DNA of 51,847 nt from Planctomycetales bacterium. GTDB taxonomy: Bacteria; 4484-113. The notes beneath the pieces are model-generated. The model saw only the letters and a program-made list of their open reading frames with translations. It was not told the DNA's origin and did no database searches. Made by a program: the position numbers and the translations under genes. This document shows, piece by piece, positions 13,322 to 22,978 of the stretch (position 1 is the first letter of the stretch; the number at the start of each line of letters is the position of its first letter). The stretch lies in assembly GCA_030606285.1 (NCBI GenBank), contig JAUWGS010000015.1:1-51847 (forward strand), given 5' to 3'.

Positions 13322-16141
13322 GTGGCGGACAAGTTTATCCATATTCGCGGCGCGCGGGTGCACAACCTTAAAGATCTCGACGTCAAGTTGCCCCGCGATA
13401 AGCTCCTGGTCTTCACCGGCGTGTCCGGCAGCGGCAAGAGCTCGCTCGCGTTCGACACGCTCTACGCCGAGGGCCAGCGCCGCTACCTTGAATCGCTTTC
13501 CAGCTACGCGCGCCAGTTCCTGATGAACTTCGACAAGCCCGAGGTCGAACAAATTATCGGCCTCTCCCCCACCATCGCCATCGAGCAGCGCACCGCCAGC
13601 CACAATCCGCGCTCCACCGTTGGCACCGTCACCGAAGTCTACGACTACCTGCGCGTGCTGTTCGCGCGCGTCGGGGTGCAGCACTGCGTCAAGTGCGGTA
13701 AGGTCGTTGGCAAGCAGACGGTGGACAACATCGTGGACGCGATTCTTAGCTTCCCGCGCGACAGCCGCATCTACCTGCTCGCACCGGTGATAAGCGGGCG
13801 CAAGGGCGAGTACAAGGACGTCTTCACCGCCGCCCGCGCGTCGGGATTCGTCCGCATGCGCGTCAACGGCCGTATCGTCTCGCTGGACGAGGAAATCCGC
13901 CTGGACAAGAAGCGCAAACACAACATCGAAATCGTCGTCGACCGGTTGCGCATCGATCCCGAGGAACGCACTCGCATCGCCGAATCCGTGGAGACCGCGC
14001 TTGCCGAAAGCGAGGGCGTCGTGCTCACGCTGGATGCCGACTCGGGCGAGGAGCGCGTGTTCAGCCTGAAGCTCGCGTGCACCGAATGCGCCATCTCCTA
14101 CGAGGAACTCACGCCACAGATGTTCTCGTTCAACAACCCGCAGGGGATGTGCGAATCCTGCGACGGCCTGGGCATCAGCCAGGAAGTGGACCTGGAAACC
14201 CTCATCCCTGACCCGACCCTTCCCATCAGCGAAGGCGCGATAAGATTCTTCGGCCTCAGCGCCGGCCCCGGAAGCTGGCACTACCACGGCGTGGACGAAT
14301 TGCTGCGCTCGATGAACGCGGACATCACAACGCCCTGGCGCGAGCTGCCGGAGAAGGTGCGCAAGGCGGTGCTCAACGGATCCAGGTACAAACGTCGCGG
14401 GCGGATGCGCGAAATCGAAGGCGTCGTGAATACCATCAAGCGCCTCTACCACGAGACACAGAGCGAAGGCGCGCGCCGTTACTACTCCTATTTCTTTGCC
14501 AACAGCCCGTGCAAAGCGTGCGAGGGTAAGCGCCTGAAGCCTCAGCCGCTGGCAGTGTGGGTTGCCGGAAAGACGATTGACGCTATTACTGATATGCCGG
14601 TAACGGACTCGCTTCAGTTCTTCGAAGAAATAAAGCTCACAGGCGCAAGCGCAGAAATCGCCCGCGAACTCATCAAAGAAGTCCGCTCGCGCCTGCAGTT
14701 TATGGTGGACGTCGGGCTGGGCTACCTCACACTTTCGCGCAGCGCGCCGCATCTCTCAGGCGGCGAGAGCCAGCGCATCCGCCTGGCGTCGCAGATTGGC
14801 AGCGGACTGACCGGCGTGCTCTACGTGCTGGACGAGCCAAGCATCGGCCTGCACTCCCGCGACATCGGCCGGCTGCTGAAAACACTCACCTACCTACGCG
14901 ACCTCGGCAACACGGTTATCGTAGTGGAGCACGACCGCGCGACTATGGAAGCAGCCGACCGCGTATTCGACTTCGGGCCCGGCGCGGGCGTGCATGGTGG
15001 GTGGATCGTAGCCGAGGGAACCGCGAAGCAGCTTGCGAGCGACGGCGAAACCCTCACCGGCAAGTACCTGAGCGGCGAATTGAAGATTGACATCCCGAAC
15101 TCGCGGCGCTGCGGCAACGGTCACGCCGTCAAAGTCACCGGCGCGCGGGCGCACAACCTCAAGCGCATCACGGTGAACTTCCCGCTGGGGCGGTTCATCG
15201 CCATTACCGGCGTCTCCGGCAGCGGCAAGAGTTCGCTGATTAACGACACGCTCTACAAGGCGCTATACAACTACATCAACCGCGGCCTGCACCGCACCGG
15301 CCCGTTCGACCGCATCGAAGGCGTCGCGGAAAATGTTGACCGCGTCATCCGCATCAGCCAGAAGCCCATCGGCCGCACTCCGCGCTCCAATCCCGCGACT
15401 TACACCGGCGTGTGGGACCCCATCCGCAAGCTCTTTTCCGAGCTGCCCGAGAGCCGCGTGCGCGGGTACAAGCCAGGGCGCTTCAGCTTCAACGTGCGCG
15501 GCGGCCGCTGCGAGGCCTGCCAGGGCGACGGCATCAAGCGCGTCGAGCTCCATTTCCTGCCCGACGCGCACGTGACGTGCGAAGAATGCGGCGGCAAGCG
15601 CTTCAACCGCGAGACCCTCACCGTCGCCTACAAGGGTAAAAACATCTACGACATCCTGCAGATGACCGTAGCCGAAGCCGCAGAGCACTTCAGCGCCATC
15701 CCGCCGATAGTGCGCATCATGCAAACGCTCATTGACGTGGGCCTGGACTACATCACGCTGGGCCAGCCCGCCCCCACCCTTTCCGGCGGCGAAAGCCAGC
15801 GCGTGAAGCTCGCCAAGGAACTCACCAAGCGCAGCACGGGCAAGACGCTTTACCTGCTCGACGAGCCCACGACAGGCTTGCACTTCGAAGACATCCGCAA
15901 GCTGCTCGGCGTGCTCAACCGCCTCGTGGACGGCGGTAACACGGTCGTCGTCATTGAGCACAACATGGACGTGATTAAGTGCGCCGACTGGGTGATAGAC
16001 CTGGGCCCGGAGGGCGGCGACGCCGGTGGAAGGATTGTCGCCGAAGGCACGCCAGAACAGGTGGCGAAGCATCCCACAAGCTACACCGGCAAGTACCTGA
16101 AACAGATGCTGAAGTCCCCGCGCACCCGCCGCCAGCCTTAA
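13322..16141 (+). CDS. uvrA: excinuclease ABC subunit A
   Basis: A 939-residue protein of normal UvrA length. Both ATPase halves are complete: Walker A GVSGSGKSS near residue 32 and again in the second half, and ABC signatures LSGGESQRIRLASQ and LSGGESQRVKLAKE with their Walker B segments (VLDEPSIGL, LLDEPTTGL). Zinc sites CxxC occur at CVKCG, CTEC...CESC and CEAC...CEEC. UvrA finds bulky DNA lesions with UvrB in nucleotide-excision repair. The start is a GTG with no Shine-Dalgarno; MADKFIHIRGARVHNLK is the expected family start, so the GTG is well placed. The gene stands alone; uvrB and uvrC are not in the window. Confidence 0.97.
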   Translation: MADKFIHIRGARVHNLKDLDVKLPRDKLLVFTGVSGSGKSSLAFDTLYAEGQRRYLESLSSYARQFLMNFDKPEVEQIIGLSPTIAIEQRTASHNPRSTVGTVTEVYDYLRVLFARVGVQHCVKCGKVVGKQTVDNIVDAILSFPRDSRIYLLAPVISGRKGEYKDVFTAARASGFVRMRVNGRIVSLDEEIRLDKKRKHNIEIVVDRLRIDPEERTRIAESVETALAESEGVVLTLDADSGEERVFSLKLACTECAISYEELTPQMFSFNNPQGMCESCDGLGISQEVDLETLIPDPTLPISEGAIRFFGLSAGPGSWHYHGVDELLRSMNADITTPWRELPEKVRKAVLNGSRYKRRGRMREIEGVVNTIKRLYHETQSEGARRYYSYFFANSPCKACEGKRLKPQPLAVWVAGKTIDAITDMPVTDSLQFFEEIKLTGASAEIARELIKEVRSRLQFMVDVGLGYLTLSRSAPHLSGGESQRIRLASQIGSGLTGVLYVLDEPSIGLHSRDIGRLLKTLTYLRDLGNTVIVVEHDRATMEAADRVFDFGPGAGVHGGWIVAEGTAKQLASDGETLTGKYLSGELKIDIPNSRRCGNGHAVKVTGARAHNLKRITVNFPLGRFIAITGVSGSGKSSLINDTLYKALYNYINRGLHRTGPFDRIEGVAENVDRVIRISQKPIGRTPRSNPATYTGVWDPIRKLFSELPESRVRGYKPGRFSFNVRGGRCEACQGDGIKRVELHFLPDAHVTCEECGGKRFNRETLTVAYKGKNIYDILQMTVAEAAEHFSAIPPIVRIMQTLIDVGLDYITLGQPAPTLSGGESQRVKLAKELTKRSTGKTLYLLDEPTTGLHFEDIRKLLGVLNRLVDGGNTVVVIEHNMDVIKCADWVIDLGPEGGDAGGRIVAEGTPEQVAKHPTSYTGKYLKQMLKSPRTRRQP

Positions 16142-16167
16142 TTGGCACGTCAAGCTCGACATCCCGG

Positions 16168-16176
16168 TGCTATAAT
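16168..16176 (+). promoter_or_regulatory. extended -10 promoter upstream of the small membrane protein
   Basis: TGC directly followed by a perfect TATAAT, 27 bases after the uvrA stop. No clear -35. The transcript would carry a ~60-base leader holding a 15-codon ATG reading frame (16181-16228) that ends next to the ribosome-binding site. Confidence 0.5.
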
Positions 16177-16244
16177 CGGAATGCTGGTTGCTCGCAATCC
16201 GCGTGTGGCCGGTAGCCTGGAGATCTGAGGGGGGGAATGCACTA

Positions 16245-16433
16245 GTGAATGTCATTATCATTTTGCTTCTCGAGCACTTCACCTACCCCACGCTAACGCT
16301 GGTGCTCTTCGGCGTCATTTTGCTGCTGTTCAGCCTGGGAGTTGTCTGGCTGGGCATCGTGAAAGCCATCGAGTTCCGCTCCGGCCCCGGCGCAGCCATC
16401 CTTCGCGCCAATATCGAAAGAATTGAGGATTAG
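16245..16433 (+). CDS. 62-residue membrane protein, unknown
   Basis: The GTG at 16245 follows a G-rich ribosome-binding site (GAGGGGGGG at 16227-16235). The product starts MNVIIILLLEHFTYPTLTLV and has two hydrophobic stretches, about residues 2-10 and 15-41, the latter containing FGVILLLFSLGVVWLGIV, then a polar tail (EFRSGPGAAILRANIERIED). It looks like a single- or double-pass inner-membrane protein. The frame can be extended to a TTG at 16188, but that would ignore the ribosome-binding site. I know no family for it. Its stop is two bases from the stop of the convergent gene at 16436. Confidence 0.55.
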   Translation: MNVIIILLLEHFTYPTLTLVLFGVILLLFSLGVVWLGIVKAIEFRSGPGAAILRANIERIED

Positions 16434-16435
16434 GG

Positions 16436-18250
16436 CTACCCCCTGCCAACCGTTAGTTCCGCGATCTCGCCTAAAGGTTTCACGGTTACAGAGTCATACT
16501 CCTGCGCAGTTGATACCGACTGCACGAGTTCATCCACGATGCCACACGCGAAATCAGGTACATGCAACAGTCCGCTGTCTCTCATCCTGCTTATCGAAGA
16601 TATTGCATCCTTCACCTCAGCGCCAATCCTGGAGCTTGTCGACTCCTCCGAACTGATTAGGAATAGCCTCCCTCTCTCCAACCTTACCTGATATCCGATG
16701 TCCTGATGCCGGCGAAAGAGACTCAATTTAGGGATGAAGTCAAGCGTGGCAACCCGGCTCGTAGCGCGGAAGTACATGTCACCGTCCTGCACTCTCGGGA
16801 TAACAAGCAAGTACATCATCTCGTCTCTGCCGCCAATGACCAGTTCCATGAGCGAAGTCCCCACGTGCGATGGTGACACAACACTCAGCCTTCGCTCTGC
16901 CACCTTCGCTAGTGCGTCAAGACACTCACCATTCATCTTCTCTTTGGCTTCGCTGGACGCCAGAACTGTTTGGGCCATTGTGCTCAGCGCCGAAACTGCA
17001 TCCTCAACATCCGGGGTAGTAGCTCGGTCCATAACCACATCCGTGACTACAACGGGCAACACTACAGGTCCTTCCCATCTGTCATCTATGTACCCCGCAA
17101 TAAGACCGCTCGGCCTAGGCTCAAATATAATCCTCCAGTCCTTTCCCTCTAGCATGCACCCCCAGTCCCAGTCCTCGTAGTCAATGAAATCAAGTTTCAC
17201 ATCGTAGATCTGCATCTTGATATCACAGGATACGGGGCCGGGATCATGTCCAGTCCAATGGCGTGGTGGCGAAAGACCCTCACCCATTACCAATTGCTCG
17301 TACAGTTCATTCAGGTACATCCATAATCTTGTTCCATGCACTTCGGGAACATGTGTCGATAGCACGTCCGCGACGGTCCTAAACTCCGCAACCTGCCTAT
17401 CGTCAAGTAGCTTGGCTGCGTCTGCGATAGCCGCGAGTTTGGCGATATTCCGGGCGCAAACCCGCTGCGCTTCTTCTAGCGGAACCGGATTGTCGAGTTC
17501 GGCATGCGGGATTGCGCTGAGGAATTTCCCGTCGTAGTAGAAGGCGACCTCACCGCCTAATTCCGGCCCCCAAGAGACAATGAAGCCTGCGGGGATCAGA
17601 AGGAGATTAGCGGTTCCATAGTGACTGAGACTATTACCGCTCTTGAACGCCGCATAGGTATCGCCACCGCAGTATAGCTCTCTTGCGGCAACGGTAAATG
17701 TCATTTGCAGGTAGTACGCTGCTTCTATTCGTCCTTCGGCAACGGCCTGTAGGACACGCATCTCCTCTTCCTCCAGTTCCTCCTGCAAAGAATCTTCGTC
17801 ATCCAATGATGACTTAGCAACACTTATCGCCGTTCTTGCGGGGCCAGCAAGCTCAGTAATGAGTGCATCCGGCTCCAGCGGTAGGATATCTTCAAGGGGC
17901 GCAGCCCTGAACCAGGTCGATGGTCCTATATCTACTTCCAAATAATGCGGAGCTTCAGTTCCCTTGAAGAGCCGTAACTCCCATACGCCAACCTCATCCG
18001 GCCAGCCATGGGAGAAAGCTAAGACGTTTTCACCGTCAGATACCCAAAACTCCCAGCCGGAGTCGTCCCCCATACTACCAAGCACCTTGAACGCCTGCTC
18101 TAATACACTTGTGCCTGAAGCACGAGCCGCTGTATCCGCAGCCTGTTTCTGCGCTGACGCTGCGTTTTGAGCGCTCTTCTCATTCACGCAATTCGCCGTG
18201 AGCAACAGCAACAGCGCAAGACCAAGCATCAATCCCACAACCCGCATCAT
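16436..18250 (-). CDS. large exported protein of unknown function
   Basis: A 604-residue product. The ATG at 18250 lies six bases after AAAGGAGG, the best-placed start of three consecutive possible ones (GTG 18253, ATG 18250, ATG 18247). The signal peptide is MMRVVGLMLGLALLLLLTAN; a Cys follows, but Asn at -1 is not a normal lipobox residue, so lipid attachment is doubtful. A helical Ala/Gln/Ser segment comes next, then a Glu-rich stretch (LQEELEEEEMRVLQ) and alternating beta-rich regions. No catalytic motif is visible. Weak resemblances, such as an LYC segment followed by beta strands, hint at kinship with the exported protein at 28122, but I could not establish it. Confidence 0.55.
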   Translation of the reverse strand: MMRVVGLMLGLALLLLLTANCVNEKSAQNAASAQKQAADTAARASGTSVLEQAFKVLGSMGDDSGWEFWVSDGENVLAFSHGWPDEVGVWELRLFKGTEAPHYLEVDIGPSTWFRAAPLEDILPLEPDALITELAGPARTAISVAKSSLDDEDSLQEELEEEEMRVLQAVAEGRIEAAYYLQMTFTVAARELYCGGDTYAAFKSGNSLSHYGTANLLLIPAGFIVSWGPELGGEVAFYYDGKFLSAIPHAELDNPVPLEEAQRVCARNIAKLAAIADAAKLLDDRQVAEFRTVADVLSTHVPEVHGTRLWMYLNELYEQLVMGEGLSPPRHWTGHDPGPVSCDIKMQIYDVKLDFIDYEDWDWGCMLEGKDWRIIFEPRPSGLIAGYIDDRWEGPVVLPVVVTDVVMDRATTPDVEDAVSALSTMAQTVLASSEAKEKMNGECLDALAKVAERRLSVVSPSHVGTSLMELVIGGRDEMMYLLVIPRVQDGDMYFRATSRVATLDFIPKLSLFRRHQDIGYQVRLERGRLFLISSEESTSSRIGAEVKDAISSISRMRDSGLLHVPDFACGIVDELVQSVSTAQEYDSVTVKPLGEIAELTVGRG

Positions 18251-18277
18251 CACCGGCCTCCTTTGCTATTCTATCAC

Positions 18278-18300
18278 GAAGCCGCATCAGGTGCGGCTTC
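18278..18300. terminator. perfect hairpin between the cytochrome gene and the exported-protein gene
   Basis: GAAGCCGCA and TGCGGCTTC form a 9-bp stem around five bases. It lies downstream of the cytochrome stop and just upstream of a TAGAAT -10-like box (18268-18273, minus) for the next gene. There is no T-run. Confidence 0.4.
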
Positions 18301-18368
18301 GCCGCCATCCCCTACCCCCGACCAGCCGCGACAGGTTAGGCGCTTTGGTGCAGCTTTGCGGTTTCCGG

Positions 18369-18800
18369 CTACTGCCGGACCAGGTACGCGAACAGCGGCT
18401 GCCATTTGAGGTTGGCGAATGCAATAGTGCCGCCGTTAATGCGTTTGGGAGAACTCAGACAGCGGTTCACCTGGCTTAGCAGCTTGTCCGGATTCCCGAT
18501 GACGCCAACCCCGAACCTCTTTTTGATGCCCTTTAGCTCCACGTAGGTGAAGTCTTCCATCTCAACCTTGGTGTAATTGGGTGAGAGCGTGTAGTCCTTT
18601 GTGTGGCACATAGCGCAGCTTCGGTTCTCCGGCCCCCATGCGCTGGCGTCGTAGAAAATCTCCTCGCCAACCAGGTAGTCGCTGCCCTCTTTAGGCTCGC
18701 GAGCTTGGTTGATGGCGTTCATCACCGGCTTATAGGCAACGATGACCACCACAATGATGATGGCGAAGACGATCCAGCTGTAGTCAAAAGGTTTACTCAC
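18369..18800 (-). CDS. membrane-anchored mono-haem c-type cytochrome
   Basis: A 143-residue protein with one N-terminal helix (WIVFAIIIVVVIVAY) that anchors it, then a periplasmic domain with a single haem-c site CAMCH at residues 62-66. GEEIFYDASAWG before the motif resembles the start of class I cytochrome c domains and of SoxA-like proteins; NRCLSSPKRINGG and the C-terminal LAYLVRQ-like helix also fit that group. The GTG start has AGGAG eight bases upstream, overlapping the dnaX stop, so the gene is co-transcribed with dnaX. It presumably passes electrons in the periplasm; partners are not evident, though the complex I operon is on the same strand 23 kb away. Confidence 0.75.
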   Translation of the reverse strand: MSKPFDYSWIVFAIIIVVVIVAYKPVMNAINQAREPKEGSDYLVGEEIFYDASAWGPENRSCAMCHTKDYTLSPNYTKVEMEDFTYVELKGIKKRFGVGVIGNPDKLLSQVNRCLSSPKRINGGTIAFANLKWQPLFAYLVRQ

Positions 18801-18810
18801 AAATCCACTC

Positions 18811-20652
18811 CTATTCCCCTAGTTCAGCAGGAGCACTGCCGGGAAAAATATCCAGCGCGGCTCTCTCCGCAGCCTCCGATGCGTCTTCATGGGCGCCTTC
18901 AACAGCCACGCGCGCTTCCACCTGCTCACCGAAGTGGCGTTTCACCATCGCCGAGAGCAGGCGCAGGTGCTTTGGGTCCTGCAGCAACTGTGCAAAATAA
19001 CGCAGGCGGTGGGGGTAGCTAACGGTGAGCGTGTCACCCGCAAGCGTGGCCGCAGGGCCTTCAAAAACCAGACAGAAAGTCGCCACACTCTCCTTCCGCA
19101 GATCGGCCATTACGCTTGTCCACCGTGGGTCGGCGGCAAGCCCGGTATCGTCAGACGCTGTGCCCGCTGTCACATCGCCCTGAACCGATGTTGCCGGAAC
19201 CGCGGAACCCGATGCGCCTCTATGCTCGTTCTTTGCCAGCGCAGCGCGCAGCTTGTCTCCGAACATCTCCGCTGTGCCGGGATCCTCCGGCTGCTGCTCG
19301 CCCTCCGCCGGCACGGGCCTTAGTTCGTCCTCATCCGAAAGCGGAACCGGCTCATCATCAGGTGTTGCCCCCGCGGGCGGCGGTGTTGCCGGCTCAAGAG
19401 ATTCTTCCTTCGGCTGAGGGGGCTTGGGCTCTTTCGTCTTGTTCACCGATGGTTCCCGCTTGGTCACCTCTTTCCTGGGCTGGGCGTCCGTGCGCGGCGC
19501 GCTCCTGCCCACCGGCTGCAGGCTGGGCATGCCTTCCCGCAGCGAATTGCGGCTTCCCACATTGGAGGCTGCGCCGACAGGCGTGGCGGGCGCAAACCCA
19601 CCCGCGATCCGGTACAGCGTTATGCGGAATAGCAATGCGGGATTGCCCTCGCGCTTCAAGCGGTTTCCGGCCTCCCAGCACTCGCCGATCGCGCCGATGA
19701 GCACCTGATCCGAAGGCGGTTCATACGCGAAGCCGCGCTCCTCCATGGCTTTTTGCAGCCGCGCGCGGTTCAGCAGGAAACGCTCCATCATCTCCGCAAT
19801 CTCCACCAGCAACCACTCCGGATCCTTACCCGAGGCGACGAGGTCCTTTGCGACCTCGTTCATCTTCTCAGAGTCGCGCCGGACAATCGCAACGCACAGG
19901 TCAACGATGTGCTCCATGCTGGTGAGGTAAAAAAGCTCCTCGACGTCATCGCGCGAAAGCGACTTCTCGCGGTAGATCATTGCCTGATCGAGGTGGCTGA
20001 TGGAGTCGCGCACGCATCCGCCAGCGAGCTCCGCCAGCAGCAGCGCCGCGTCTTCGGCAAGCCCGTACTTTTCTGCCTTCGCAATCATCAGCAGGTGCTT
20101 TGCCAGCGCCTTGTACGGTATGAGATGAAATTCGAACTTCATCACACGCGAGAGAATCGTCAGCGGAAGCTTGTGCGGCTCGGTGGTGCAGAGGACAAAG
20201 ACAACGTGCTTCGGCGGCTCTTCCAGCGTCTTCAGCAGCGCATTGAACGCGGGGCCGGTAATCATGTGCGCTTCGTCGATGATGTAAGTTTTATGCTTGA
20301 AGCGCGCAGGTGCGTACTGCACCCGCTCCCGCAGGTCGCGGATGTCGTCAATCCCCCGGTTGCTGGCGGCGTCAATCTCGATAACGTCAGGCGCGGCGCC
20401 GTTAGCGATATCGGTGCAGACATCGCAGTCGCCGCAGGGATCGCCCTCATTTATCTTCGGGCAGTTGAGCGCCTTGGCGAAGATCCGCGCAATGCTCGTC
20501 TTGCCGGTTCCGCGCGGGCCGGAAAACAGGTACGCGTGGCCTACCCGGCCGTGCTTCAAGCTGTTGCGCAGAATCTGCGTGACATGCCGCTGACCGATGA
20601 CTTCAGCGAAGTTCTTGGGTCTGTATTTGCGATACAGGGCCTGAAACGCCAC
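18811..20652 (-). CDS. dnaX: DNA polymerase III subunits gamma and tau
   Basis: A 613-residue clamp-loader ATPase. The product starts VAFQALYRKYRPKNFAEVIG, the exact family start. Walker A is GPRGTGKT (45-52), the zinc site is C64 plus C73, C76 and C79, Walker B is DEAH (126-129), and the sensor segment TTEPHKLPLTILSR follows. The C-terminal third is a Pro/Glu-rich linker and a tau-like domain. The frame is open 18 bases further, but a perfect TATAAT ends six bases before the GTG, so the GTG at 20652 is the start and the mRNA may be leaderless. I saw no obvious frameshift signal for a short gamma form. A cytochrome gene follows ten bases after the stop. Confidence 0.95.
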   Translation of the reverse strand: MAFQALYRKYRPKNFAEVIGQRHVTQILRNSLKHGRVGHAYLFSGPRGTGKTSIARIFAKALNCPKINEGDPCGDCDVCTDIANGAAPDVIEIDAASNRGIDDIRDLRERVQYAPARFKHKTYIIDEAHMITGPAFNALLKTLEEPPKHVVFVLCTTEPHKLPLTILSRVMKFEFHLIPYKALAKHLLMIAKAEKYGLAEDAALLLAELAGGCVRDSISHLDQAMIYREKSLSRDDVEELFYLTSMEHIVDLCVAIVRRDSEKMNEVAKDLVASGKDPEWLLVEIAEMMERFLLNRARLQKAMEERGFAYEPPSDQVLIGAIGECWEAGNRLKREGNPALLFRITLYRIAGGFAPATPVGAASNVGSRNSLREGMPSLQPVGRSAPRTDAQPRKEVTKREPSVNKTKEPKPPQPKEESLEPATPPPAGATPDDEPVPLSDEDELRPVPAEGEQQPEDPGTAEMFGDKLRAALAKNEHRGASGSAVPATSVQGDVTAGTASDDTGLAADPRWTSVMADLRKESVATFCLVFEGPAATLAGDTLTVSYPHRLRYFAQLLQDPKHLRLLSAMVKRHFGEQVEARVAVEGAHEDASEAAERAALDIFPGSAPAELGE

Positions 20653-20658
20653 GACCCC

Positions 20659-20664
20659 ATTATA
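20659..20664 (-). promoter_or_regulatory. -10 box of dnaX
   Basis: A perfect TATAAT on the minus strand, six bases before the GTG start codon. No good -35. Transcription would begin at the GTG itself. Confidence 0.5.
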
Positions 20665-20825
20665 GGGCATCCTCGGCGAGTCATAGCCCGTCCTGCGGAT
20701 TCATTTAGGGATTTAGCACCGGCAGCAGTCAGAAGGCAATGAAGGTAGTAGCATGGGATTGAATAGCCTAAGGTTGCGGGGATGGCACCTTCACCAGGGC
20801 GGGGCACCAAGCCCCCTAAACGTGT

Positions 20826-20831
20826 TATGAT
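20826..20831 (+). promoter_or_regulatory. candidate extended -10 box of the antiporter gene
   Basis: TGT followed by TATGAT, 35 bases before the ATG at 20867, which has its own GGTGA ribosome-binding site. Confidence 0.35.
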
Positions 20832-20866
20832 TCTGCCGTTCTGTTCACTGTAACATCGGTGAAAGC

Positions 20867-22891
20867 ATGCTCGCAACGTTGATCGGAGACATTGTTCTCA
20901 TTTGCGCACTATCCGTCCTCATCATTCTGCTCTGCCACTGGCTCCGTATTCCTCCAATAATCGGGTTCCTGGTTACGGGCATCGTTGCGGGCCCGTACGG
21001 CCTGGGGCTTATCGAAGCAGTCCGCGAGGTTGAGATGCTCGCGGAAATAGGCATAGTCCTGCTCCTCTTCACCATCGGTATCGAATTCTCACTCAAAAGC
21101 GTGCTCCAGATAGGGAAGACCGTCCTCCTTGGCGGGACACTTCAGGTCCTGCTGACAGTGGGGGTCGTCTTCGCTATCGCGTTTTACGTCACACATTCCG
21201 TCGGGCAGGCTTTCTTTGCGGGTTTCCTCGTGGCGCTAAGCAGCACCGCGATTGTACTGAAGACACTTCAAGAGCGCGGCGAGATTGAGACCCCGCACGG
21301 GCGCTCCGCTCTGGGGATCCTCATCTTCCAGGACATAATAATCGTGCCGTTTATGCTTCTTACACCCGTGCTGGCGGGCGTGGACAAAGGCGATGCGTCA
21401 GTGATGTGGCTCATCCCGAAGGGGATCGCTATCATCGTATTCACAGTGGTGGCAGCGAAGTGGATAGTCCCCGCCCTGCTCTACCGAATAGCAGCAACGC
21501 GCAACCGCGAACTCTTTCTTATCTCCATCCTGGCCATCTGTTTTGTGGTTGCATGGCTCACATCCGCATGGGGATTGACTCTCGCACTCGGCGCATTCCT
21601 CGCGGGACTGATTATCTCGGAATCCGAGTACAGCCACGAGGCTTTCGCTAACATTGTGCCGTTCCGAGCTATCTTCACCAGCTTCTTCTTCATCTCCGTC
21701 GGCATGTTGCTCAACGTGAGCTTCCTGGTGGAGCACGTGTTCCTGATTGTGCTGCTTTCCGCCGGAGTTCTCGTTGTGAAAGCATTCCTGGCTACAATGG
21801 CGGCCGGCATGCTGGGCTACCCCGCGCGAACCTCGGTCCTAACCGGGCTGTCCCTTAGCCAGATCGGCGAGTTCTCCTTTCTACTCGCCGGGGTCGGCAT
21901 CGTCTACGGTCTGCTGCCACCGGAGGGTTACCAGACCTTCCTCGCGGTGGTGATAGTTACAATGGCCGCCACGCCATTTGTCATCGCTGTCTCCCCCAAA
22001 GTGGCAGACCTGGTTCTGGCGTTGCCGTTACCCCACAAACTGAAGTACGGGTTTGCACCGGGCATTGCCGCGCCGGCAGACTTGGGAACCGAAGCACTCA
22101 CAGACCACCTTATTATCGTCGGCTACGGAATTGGAGGAGTGAACGTTGCGCGAGCCGCTAAAGCTTCCGGAGTTCAGTACTTCATTGTGGAAATGAACGC
22201 GGCCACCGTATGGACGGAGAAGAAGCGCGGGGAGCGCATCTTCTATGGCGACGCAACGCACGAATCGGTTCTACAGCACGCCGGAATCGGGGACGCCAGA
22301 GTGCTCGTGATTGTCATCTCCGATCCCGCTGCAACGCGAAGGATTACTTCCACTGCGCGACGACTCAACCAGAAGCTGAGCATCATTGTGCGTACGAGAT
22401 TCCTCCAGGAGATGAATCCCCTGTATGCGCTTGGCGCGAGTGAGGTTGTGCCTGAAGATTTCGAGACCTCGATTGAGCTCTTCTCCCGGGTGCTAGCGAA
22501 ATACCTGGTGCCGCTGGACGAAGTTAAGCGCTTAATACGGGAAGCGCGGGTGGACGGCTACAAACTGCTGCGAGAGGTCCCCGCCGAAGTCATCGATCTG
22601 GACCGCTTGAGGTGTGACATCCCTGGTTTAGAGGTGAGCACGATCGCCGTGTCGGGGGACTCACCCGCGGTCGGGCAATCCCTGGAAGGAATGCACATGC
22701 GCAAGGAGTACGGTGTCACTCTCGTCGCTATCCGGCGAGAAAAGGACGTTTTCCTTAACCCGTCGGCGGAGACCGTGCTACTCTCCGGGGATGTCGTGAT
22801 GCTGCTCGGGTATCCTGAAGGCATAGAACGAGCCTTCAGGCTGTTTCAGCCGTCCTCTAACCAGCGCAACCAGCTCCAAGATTCGCCATGA
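20867..22891 (+). CDS. KefB/KefC-type cation:proton antiporter with TrkA domains
   Basis: A 674-residue protein of the CPA2 family. Residues ~1-390 are a dozen membrane helices with family motifs: IPPIIGFLVTGIVAGPYGLG, LLFTIGIEFSL and, for ion binding, LGILIFQDIIIVP (the FQD segment). A TrkA-N Rossmann domain follows (DHLIIVGYGIGGVNVARAA, then FYGDATHESVL), then a short helix and a TrkA-C domain at ~585-665 (VGQSLEGMHMRKEYGVTLVAI). It should exchange K+ or Na+ for protons across the inner membrane, gated by nucleotide or a bound ligand; glutathione gating as in E. coli KefC is not implied. It stands alone, divergent from dnaX. Confidence 0.9.
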   Translation: MLATLIGDIVLICALSVLIILLCHWLRIPPIIGFLVTGIVAGPYGLGLIEAVREVEMLAEIGIVLLLFTIGIEFSLKSVLQIGKTVLLGGTLQVLLTVGVVFAIAFYVTHSVGQAFFAGFLVALSSTAIVLKTLQERGEIETPHGRSALGILIFQDIIIVPFMLLTPVLAGVDKGDASVMWLIPKGIAIIVFTVVAAKWIVPALLYRIAATRNRELFLISILAICFVVAWLTSAWGLTLALGAFLAGLIISESEYSHEAFANIVPFRAIFTSFFFISVGMLLNVSFLVEHVFLIVLLSAGVLVVKAFLATMAAGMLGYPARTSVLTGLSLSQIGEFSFLLAGVGIVYGLLPPEGYQTFLAVVIVTMAATPFVIAVSPKVADLVLALPLPHKLKYGFAPGIAAPADLGTEALTDHLIIVGYGIGGVNVARAAKASGVQYFIVEMNAATVWTEKKRGERIFYGDATHESVLQHAGIGDARVLVIVISDPAATRRITSTARRLNQKLSIIVRTRFLQEMNPLYALGASEVVPEDFETSIELFSRVLAKYLVPLDEVKRLIREARVDGYKLLREVPAEVIDLDRLRCDIPGLEVSTIAVSGDSPAVGQSLEGMHMRKEYGVTLVAIRREKDVFLNPSAETVLLSGDVVMLLGYPEGIERAFRLFQPSSNQRNQLQDSP

Positions 22892-22978
22892 CAGCCAAGG
22901 AACTAGCCCGAGCCTGTTGAGAAGCGCCATAAGTAGCCTGAACCCAGCAGCAGCTCAGCAGTTACTACAGCAAACAGG

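Noticed and set aside
13286-14752. 488-codon open frame on the minus strand across uvrA
   Set aside because: It is the antisense shadow of the GC-rich uvrA gene; no ribosome-binding site and a composition (His, Ala, Arg, Asp rich) typical of such shadows.
19753-20742. 329-codon open frame on the plus strand across dnaX
   Set aside because: Lies wholly opposite the certain dnaX gene and has no recognisable motif.
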